This document shows, piece by piece, positions 58,897-64,000 of a stretch of 64,000 bases of DNA. Numbering within the stretch: the first letter of the stretch is position 1; each line of letters starts with the position of its first letter. The DNA lies in assembly GCA_963734595.1 (NCBI GenBank), contig CAVTHV010000011.1:149512-213511 (forward strand). The letters run 5' to 3'. This DNA comes from CAKKQX01 sp963734595 (lineage in GTDB: Bacteria; Pseudomonadota; Gammaproteobacteria; Burkholderiales; SG8-41). The position numbers and the translations under genes are program-made. Under the pieces are notes generated by a model. The model did not search any database. It was not told where the DNA came from and was given only the letters and a program-made list of their open reading frames with translations.

Positions 58897-59358
58897 TTAG
58901 AGGACAAGCCCCATCACCACTGCATCCTCGCGGCCGGCGCCTGCCGGATAATAGCCGCGACGCACGGCGATTTCGGCAAAACCCGCGCCGCTGTACAGCG
59001 CCCGTGCCGCGGTATTGGATGGCCGTACCTCGAGGAAAATCTTGCCCGCCGCGTAATCCCGCGCAAGCTTGATGATGAAACGCAGCAGCGCGGTGCCCAG
59101 CCCGCGGCGCTGCCAGCCGGCAGCGATGCTCATGTTGAGCAGGTGCGCCTCGCCCGCCGCGATCATGACCACGCTGTAGCCGACGATGACGCCGCCGCAC
59201 TCGACGACCCAGCAATGGTAGCCGGCGTTGAGAGAATCGCTGAAATTGCCGCGCGTCCAGGGATAGGGATAGATTTCATTTTCGATCGCCATCAAGGCAT
59301 CGAGATCGCGCGCGTTCATGCGGCGATAATTCGGGAGGGAGTCGAGCCGGGCGCTCAT
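58897..59358 (-). CDS. rimI: Ribosomal-protein-alanine N-acetyltransferase RimI
   Basis: A 154-residue GNAT acetyltransferase. ATG 59358 overlaps the tsaB stop (ATGA). Family marks: RRMNARDLDALMAIENEIYP, PYPWTRGNFSDSLNAGYHCW, AHLLNMSIAAGWQRRGLGTA (acetyl-CoA loop), LEVRPSNTAARALYSGAGF and RRGYYPAGAGREDAVVMGL. RimI acetylates the N-terminus of ribosomal protein S18 in E. coli. Intact; second gene of tsaB-rimI-udg. Confidence 0.92.
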   Translation of the reverse strand: MSARLDSLPNYRRMNARDLDALMAIENEIYPYPWTRGNFSDSLNAGYHCWVVECGGVIVGYSVVMIAAGEAHLLNMSIAAGWQRRGLGTALLRFIIKLARDYAAGKIFLEVRPSNTAARALYSGAGFAEIAVRRGYYPAGAGREDAVVMGLVL

Positions 59359-60032
59359 GTCCGTCGCTCGTCGGTACGCAACGCGACCTTGTCGCGGATA
59401 TAAAGCGGGGCGGCGAGCGCCGCATCCTGGCCTTTCCCCTGGGCAAACAGCGGCGCGGCCAGGCGCGCGATGTCCTGGGCGTGCGGCACCACGGCCGGCG
59501 CTATGCCGCTCAGGCAACCCTCGTAGCGCTGCATCAGCGCCTCGCGGTACACGGCGAATCCGCTGCCGCAGCCATGCCAGGATCCGGCCGGCAACGATGG
59601 TGAGGCGGCAGGCGCCCACAGCCCCGGCTCGCACACCGTCCGCCACCCGCCCCCGGATTTTTCATAGGCCGCATGGTAAATCTCGTGCATGCGCGCATCC
59701 AGACAGCAGACCACTTGTTCGGCCTGCGCCGCTTCGGCCATCGCCAGCAGCGTGCCGATGCCGACCACCGGGATCCCCGCTGCAAACGCCAGCCCCTGTG
59801 TGACGCCGCAGGCGATCCGGAGTCCGGTAAAAGATCCGGGGCCCTGCCCGAAGGCGATACCGTCGAGCGCCGAGATCCGCAAATCATGGCACTTCATCAG
59901 ATCGTCCACCATGCCGAGCAGAAGTTCCGAGTGGCGCTGTCCGGCATGCGTCTCGCGGAATTCGACATCACCATCACGCCATAACGCGACCGAGCAGTGT
60001 TCGGTGGAAGTATCGAGTGCCAGGATTTTCAA
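59355..60032 (-). CDS. tsaB: tRNA threonylcarbamoyladenosine biosynthesis protein TsaB
   Basis: TsaB works with TsaC, TsaD and TsaE to make t6A37 in tRNA. TTG 60032 (KILALDTSTEHCSVALW) is preferred from alignment pattern although no clear ribosome site is seen; the frame is open further upstream. Marks are AGQRHSELLLGMVDDLM, AFGQGPGSFTGLRIACGVTQ and AVDARMHEIYHAAYE-like CCLDARMHEIYHAAYE. About 225 residues, normal length. Operon with rimI and udg. Confidence 0.92.
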   Translation of the reverse strand: MKILALDTSTEHCSVALWRDGDVEFRETHAGQRHSELLLGMVDDLMKCHDLRISALDGIAFGQGPGSFTGLRIACGVTQGLAFAAGIPVVGIGTLLAMAEAAQAEQVVCCLDARMHEIYHAAYEKSGGGWRTVCEPGLWAPAASPSLPAGSWHGCGSGFAVYREALMQRYEGCLSGIAPAVVPHAQDIARLAAPLFAQGKGQDAALAAPLYIRDKVALRTDERRT

Positions 60033-60439
60033 GGCGGCCGCGCGGGTTCGCAAATAAACGCATTTTAGCGCATTCGCTGCACCGCCATTGCGCCATGCAA
60101 ACGGCATCACCGGGAGGATTGCACTGCCCTGCGCGCTCCAACATCCGGTGCGCACAATACGCGATCAACCATAGCGGCAAGCCCCGGCGCCAGCCCGGCG
60201 AGCGACTAGCCGACCATCTGCACACCCCCTAACGGCTTCCCGTCCCCGCTCGAGCCGGCTCGCCGCGGGATTTTTCACATTGCAGGCAAATAGATAGTCG
60301 ATACCGTTGCCGCGACCTGGATCGCTTCGACCACCGCCCGCCGGCAACCGTGATATTGTGTGCAGCATGACCGCCCGTTCGCTGCTACAATAGTTCCGTT
60401 ATTTCATGCGGTTATCAACAGCAACCAGGGGAGCGCATC
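60033..60439. other. 407-bp intergenic region between tsaB and a small membrane-protein gene
   Basis: It separates divergent genes. There is no supported open frame. A GAGCCGGCTC palindrome lies near 60248-60257 before CCGCGGGATTTTT, and a -10-like TACAAT lies near 60388-60393 upstream of the plus-strand gene. GTGATATTGTGTGCAGC near 60350 is AT-richer than its surroundings. No word-array repeat of the kind seen elsewhere is present. Confidence 0.5.
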
Positions 60440-60757
60440 TTGAAACAGATCGTTGAGTTTCTTGAATCGTTCATTATCGTCGGCTTGGTGCTCGCCGGTA
60501 TCGCCGGCATATCCTACAACCTGTTCCGCGACGAAGGCTGGATCGAGTCGGCCCTTGGCAATATCTTGAGCTTCAACGTACAGTACCCGTTGATCGCGAT
60601 ACCGGTGACCATCGGGGCCATCGTCATGTTCAGACTGTGGAGCCGCGACAGGGTGATCCATGGCAAGACCAGCAGGCTTCCCAATTTGATTCTTTACGGG
60701 CTGGTGATCGCCGGCGCGTATTACATCGGCCGTTACGCGATCACCGGCTCACTGTAA
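60440..60757 (+). CDS. Small inner-membrane protein, 105 residues
   Basis: TTG 60440 follows GGGGAG by about six bases and reads MKQIVEFLESFIIVGLVLAG. Three hydrophobic segments (about 8-25, 48-63 and 80-98) flank a polar loop with LFRDEGWIESALG and WSRDRVIHGKTSR. I do not recognise a named family; a PsiE-like fold is possible but not shown. It has its own -10-like sequence and no co-directional neighbour, so it is probably monocistronic. Confidence 0.65.
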   Translation: MKQIVEFLESFIIVGLVLAGIAGISYNLFRDEGWIESALGNILSFNVQYPLIAIPVTIGAIVMFRLWSRDRVIHGKTSRLPNLILYGLVIAGAYYIGRYAITGSL

Positions 60758-60822
60758 GCCCGCCGTAACCGAAGTCGGCGCCCACCTCCCCCGGCGCTCT
60801 GCCCGCCAAACTCAGTGTCTTG

Positions 60823-61803
60823 TCAGTCGACGCGCGCGCCCGAGTCCTTGACGGCTTTGCCCCACTTGGCGATTTCGCTCTTGATGAACGCCGCGAACTG
60901 CTCCGGCGTATCGGGAGCAACGGTGCCGCCTTCGCCCTGGAAGCGCTTTTGCACATCGGGCAGCTTCAGGATGCGGACGATCTCGGTGTGCAGCTTTCCG
61001 AGAATGTCCTTGGGCACGCCTGCGGGCACCATCACGCCGTACCAGTTCGTCACCTCGTAGCCCGGCAAACCGGATTCCGAAATAGTCGGCACGTCGGGCA
61101 GCGCCGGTGAGCGCTTGGCGCTGGTGACGCCGAGCGCCTTGAGCCGCCCCGACTTGATCAACGGCAGCGCCGGTGGAATGGTGCTCACGTAGATCGCGAT
61201 CTGCCCGCCCATGAGGTCGGTAATCGCCGGCGACGCGCCTTTGTACGGGATATGCGTCATTTTCACGCCGGTCGCGCTCTTGATCATTTCCGCCGCCAGG
61301 TGGCCGGTGGTGCCATTGCCCGGCGAGCCGAACGTGATCAGCTCGGGCTTGGCGCGGGCCAGCGCGATCAATTCCCTCACGTTATTCGCCGGCAGCGACG
61401 GGTGCGCGACCAGGATCAGCGGCGCCGACAGCACCAGCGTCACCGGCGCGAGGTCCCTGACGGGATCGTAAGGCAGCTTGCTGTACAGTGCCGGCGCAAT
61501 CCCGACGTTCGCAAGCTGCCCCAGCACCACGTTGTAACCGTCAGCCGGCGACTTCGCCGCGACCGCGAGCCCGATGGTGCCGCCGCCCCCCGGACGGTTG
61601 TCGACCAGGACCTGCTGCCCCCAGGCTTCGGACAGCTTCTGCGCAAGAGTGCGCGAAATGAGATCGGTACCGCCGCCCGGCGGGAATGGCGCAATCCAGC
61701 GGATCGACTTGCTCGGGTAATTCTGGGCAAAAACCGGAACGGCATACAGGCAGATTCCCAGCACCAGCAGCGCACCGCGCCCGAAAACATTCGTGAGTTT
61801 CAT
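60823..61803 (-). CDS. TTT/Bug-family substrate-binding protein
   Basis: An intact 326-residue periplasmic receptor. Signal peptide to about residue 27 (YAVPVFA-QNYPSKS). Marks: IRWIAPFPPGGGTDLISRTL, VDNRPGGGGTIGLAVAAKSP, THIPYKGASPAITDLMGGQI and LPDVPTISESGLPGYEVTNW. No tctAB genes are near, so it is an orphan receptor, like most betaproteobacterial Bug proteins. It is 21 bp after a second Bug gene and downstream of a CaiB-type CoA-transferase gene, suggesting an operon for uptake and CoA activation of a carboxylate. Confidence 0.93.
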   Translation of the reverse strand: MKLTNVFGRGALLVLGICLYAVPVFAQNYPSKSIRWIAPFPPGGGTDLISRTLAQKLSEAWGQQVLVDNRPGGGGTIGLAVAAKSPADGYNVVLGQLANVGIAPALYSKLPYDPVRDLAPVTLVLSAPLILVAHPSLPANNVRELIALARAKPELITFGSPGNGTTGHLAAEMIKSATGVKMTHIPYKGASPAITDLMGGQIAIYVSTIPPALPLIKSGRLKALGVTSAKRSPALPDVPTISESGLPGYEVTNWYGVMVPAGVPKDILGKLHTEIVRILKLPDVQKRFQGEGGTVAPDTPEQFAAFIKSEIAKWGKAVKDSGARVD

Positions 61804-61824
61804 CTTCGATCTCCGGTAAAAGTC

Positions 61825-62802
61825 TCAATCCAGACTGATATGGGCGGCTTTGGCGACCTTCGCCCACTTTTCAGTCTCGGCCTTGATGAACGCCGCAAAT
61901 TCGTCTGGCGAATTGCCCGACGGCAGCGCGCCCAGGGCAAGCAGCCGCTGCTTCGCTTCGGGCGTTTTCAGGCTTTTCGCCAGGATTTCATGGAGCTTCA
62001 CGACAATGTCGCGCGGCACGCCGGCCGGCATCACCACACCCTGCCACGATGCACCGTCGAAATTCTTCACGCCCGATTCGGCCACCGTGGGCAATTCGGG
62101 CATGGCCGGGAAACGCTCCTTGGTGGAAACCGCCAGCGCCTTGAGCTTGCCGGCCTTGACGTGCGGAATGACGCCGATGGCGGTGTTGAAGGCCATCTGC
62201 ACCTGCCCCGAAATCTGGTCGATCACCGACGGGGCCTGCCCTTTATACGGCACATGCACGATTTCGGTGCCGGTCATCCACTTGAACATCTCCATCAGCA
62301 TGTGCGGGCTGGTGCCGTTGCCGGTGGACGAATAGGACAGCTGCCCCGGCTTCGACTTGGCCAGCGCGATGAGCTCTTTCACGTTCTTCACCGGCAGCTG
62401 GGGATGCACGGTCAGCATGCTGGGCAGCACCGCCATCAGCGTGACGGGAGTGAAGTCCTTCTGCGGGTCGAACGGCAGCTTGCGGTAAATGGCGGGCGAG
62501 ATGCTCTGGGCGACGGTAAACATGCAGATGGTGTAGCCGTCGGGTGCCGACTTGGCGCACAGTTCGGAGCCGATGTTGCCGCCGGCGCCGCCCCGGTTGT
62601 CCGCGATGAACTGGGTGCCCAGCGCCTTGGACAGCGTGTCCGCCGCGAGGCGGCCCATGATGTCGGTCGGTCCGCCGGGCGGAAACGGGATGATGAAGCG
62701 CACCGGTTTGTTCGGGTAGCTTTGCGCGAGTGCCGCGCAGGACAGCAGGCTCGCGGCCACGGCCGGCAGCAGAATCCGCCCAAGGATTGCATCGAGTTTC
62801 AT
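61825..62802 (-). CDS. TTT/Bug-family substrate-binding protein
   Basis: An intact 325-residue periplasmic receptor, tandem with the previous one but clearly diverged. Signal peptide ends near ALA-QSYPNKP. Marks: VRFIIPFPPGGPTDIMGRLA, ADNRGGAGGNIGSELCAKSA, VHVPYKGQAPSVIDQISGQV and MPELPTVAESGVKNFDGASW. A cysteine in LLSCAALA is within the hydrophobic region, not followed by a lipobox pattern. Lies 31 bp after the CoA-transferase gene on the same strand. Confidence 0.93.
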   Translation of the reverse strand: MKLDAILGRILLPAVAASLLSCAALAQSYPNKPVRFIIPFPPGGPTDIMGRLAADTLSKALGTQFIADNRGGAGGNIGSELCAKSAPDGYTICMFTVAQSISPAIYRKLPFDPQKDFTPVTLMAVLPSMLTVHPQLPVKNVKELIALAKSKPGQLSYSSTGNGTSPHMLMEMFKWMTGTEIVHVPYKGQAPSVIDQISGQVQMAFNTAIGVIPHVKAGKLKALAVSTKERFPAMPELPTVAESGVKNFDGASWQGVVMPAGVPRDIVVKLHEILAKSLKTPEAKQRLLALGALPSGNSPDEFAAFIKAETEKWAKVAKAAHISLD

Positions 62803-62833
62803 GTCTCTCTCCTGAAAAATATCGGAAAAGGGT

Positions 62834-64000
62834 TCATTGCGTCACAGCCACGATCTTGTCGGCGATCAACTGCGCGATGGTCTCGTTGCTGCATCCGAGT
62901 CCCGCCAGCAGCTCGCGCGTATGCTCCCCGACGGCGGGCACGTCGAGCCGGGTGCCGAAGCGCGCGCCGTCCATCTCGATCGGCAGGATCGGCACCTTGG
63001 TTTTTTTGCCGTTGAGCAGCGTGACCGGGGCCAGTCCGCCCGACGCGTTGAGGTGCGGGTCCTCGAACAGGTCTTCCGGCTTGGCGATCGGCGCAAACGG
63101 CAGGCCCAGCGCCTCGCACTTGTCCATCAGCGCCTGCTTGGTCATCCTGCTGAAAATCTCGGTGACGATCGGCACGATGCGCGGCCGCGCTTCGACCCGC
63201 TGCGGATTGGTGGCGAGCGCCGGATCGGCGAGAAGATCGGCCAGGCCGAACGCCTCGCAGAAAATTTTCCACTGGGTGTCGGTCACCACGCCGACGAACA
63301 CCAGCTCGCCGTCGCTCGTCTTGAAATTGTCGTAAAGCGCCCACGCGCGCACGCGGTCGGGCATCGGCGTCACCGGCTTGCCGGTCATCAGGCCTTCCAT
63401 CATGTGCTGCGCCATCAGGAACGCGTTGTTCTCGAACAGCGCGCTCTGCACATACTGTCCCTTGCCGGTCGCGTTGCGCTGGTGCAGGGCGGCGAGGATG
63501 GCGATCGCGCCGAACATGCCGCCCATGACGTCGTTGACCGACGCGCCGGCGCGCAGCGGCCCGAAGCGGCCGCCCGTCATGTAGGCAAGGCCGCCCATCA
63601 TCTGCACCACCTCGTCGAGCCCGGTGCGATGATCGTAGGGGCCGGGCAGAAATCCCTTCAGCGAGCAGTAGATGACTTCGGGCTTGATCTTCTTCACCGC
63701 GTCGTAACCGAAGCCGAGCTTGTCCATCGCGCCGGGCCGGAAATTCTCGGTGACCACGTCGGCGCTGGCGATGAGTTTCAACACCGCTTCTTTGCCCCGC
63801 GGCGACTTGAGATCGACCGCGAAACTTTTCTTGTTGCGGTTGTAGGTCGGGAAAAATCCGGCGCCCGAGGCGACCAGCTTGCGCGTGTGGTCGCCATCGA
63901 GCGGCTCGACCTTGATCACTTCGGCGCCAAGATCGGCGAGGATCAGGCCGCACGTCGGGCCCATCACGACGTGGACGAATTCGACGACGCGCACGCCGGC
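62834..64000 (-). CDS. CaiB/BaiF-family CoA-transferase (5' end outside window)
   Basis: A class III CoA-transferase missing only its first residues; the visible frame starts AGVRVVEFVHVVMGPTCGL. The catalytic aspartate (usually about residue 169) lies in the segment GGRFGPLRAGASVNDVMGGM; other marks are LGAEVIKVEPLDGDHTRKL, NRNKKSFAVDLKSPRGKEA, VTENFRPGAMDKLGFGYDAV and DGELVFVGVVTDTQWKIFC. It moves CoA from one carboxylate to another. The two following Bug genes suggest it activates the imported acid. Confidence 0.92.
   Translation of the reverse strand, partial: AGVRVVEFVHVVMGPTCGLILADLGAEVIKVEPLDGDHTRKLVASGAGFFPTYNRNKKSFAVDLKSPRGKEAVLKLIASADVVTENFRPGAMDKLGFGYDAVKKIKPEVIYCSLKGFLPGPYDHRTGLDEVVQMMGGLAYMTGGRFGPLRAGASVNDVMGGMFGAIAILAALHQRNATGKGQYVQSALFENNAFLMAQHMMEGLMTGKPVTPMPDRVRAWALYDNFKTSDGELVFVGVVTDTQWKIFCEAFGLADLLADPALATNPQRVEARPRIVPIVTEIFSRMTKQALMDKCEALGLPFAPIAKPEDLFEDPHLNASGGLAPVTLLNGKKTKVPILPIEMDGARFGTRLDVPAVGEHTRELLAGLGCSNETIAQLIADKIVAVTQ

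Overview
The window is GC-rich chromosomal DNA of an uncultured betaproteobacterium, most likely Burkholderiales-like. Pointers are the many tripartite tricarboxylate transporter (TTT/Bug) receptors, the lplT, alr and radA genes lying together, a betaproteobacterial FadB-type protein with the dehydrogenase half first, hopanoid gene hpnE and rhodoquinone gene rquA. There is no rRNA, tRNA, CRISPR array, prophage or complete IS.

Layout. 1-4.3 kb (+): 3' end of a prpF-like gene, a 265-bp MITE-like element, hpnE, the electron-transfer-flavoprotein:quinone oxidoreductase gene and a broken solute-binding protein gene. 4.4-16.1 kb (-): a fatty-acid degradation block (chalcone-isomerase-like protein, thiolase, FadB-type bifunctional enzyme, FadL porin, thioesterase, acyl-CoA ligase, SDR, FadE). 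16.1-17.9 kb (+): a 5'-truncated SARP-type regulator and a lipoprotein. 18-26.6 kb (-): HpcH/HpaI aldolase, SMR exporter, DmdC-like acyl-CoA dehydrogenase, etfA/etfB, DmdB-like acyl-CoA synthetase, radA. 26.8-36.9 kb: alr, a small gene, an amidotransferase-like protein coupled to a LysR regulator, lplT, two cupins, a Bug receptor with an acyl-CoA dehydrogenase, and an aldo/keto reductase. 37-43.6 kb: histone-deacetylase-like enzyme, cbbQ/cbbO-type pair, two small hypotheticals, rquA. 44-47.3 kb (-): frdABCD. 47.5-55.4 kb (-): AprAB-like flavoprotein/ferredoxin, AraC regulator, tctABC and an acyl-CoA dehydrogenase. 55.8-60 kb (-): TPM/TPM/lemA and tsaB-rimI-udg. 60.4-64 kb: a small membrane protein, two orphan Bug receptors and a CaiB-type CoA-transferase cut by the window end.

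How the genes fit together. (a) rquA points at frdABCD, suggesting rhodoquinol-driven fumarate respiration; a candidate FNR-type site sits at -41.5 of a predicted frdA promoter. (b) An acyl-CoA dehydrogenase, TctABC, an AraC regulator and an AprAB-like flavoprotein/ferredoxin form one same-strand cluster. Its two predicted promoters share a 40-bp element (31/40 identical) at the same distance from the -10 box, so the cluster looks like a small regulon for an unknown carboxylic acid. (c) ETF, ETF-QO and several acyl-CoA dehydrogenases feed electrons to quinone.

Two features cut across the window. Many intergenic gaps hold long imperfect inverted repeats built from short words, with several word families, and some arms run into genes. 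Frameshifts are very frequent in 1.4-21.5 kb and sparse in 22-34.5 kb. Protein motifs survive across the breaks and indels often fall in homopolymers or GC runs, so most are probably consensus errors rather than gene decay; broken genes are given as full spans with the approximate break points.
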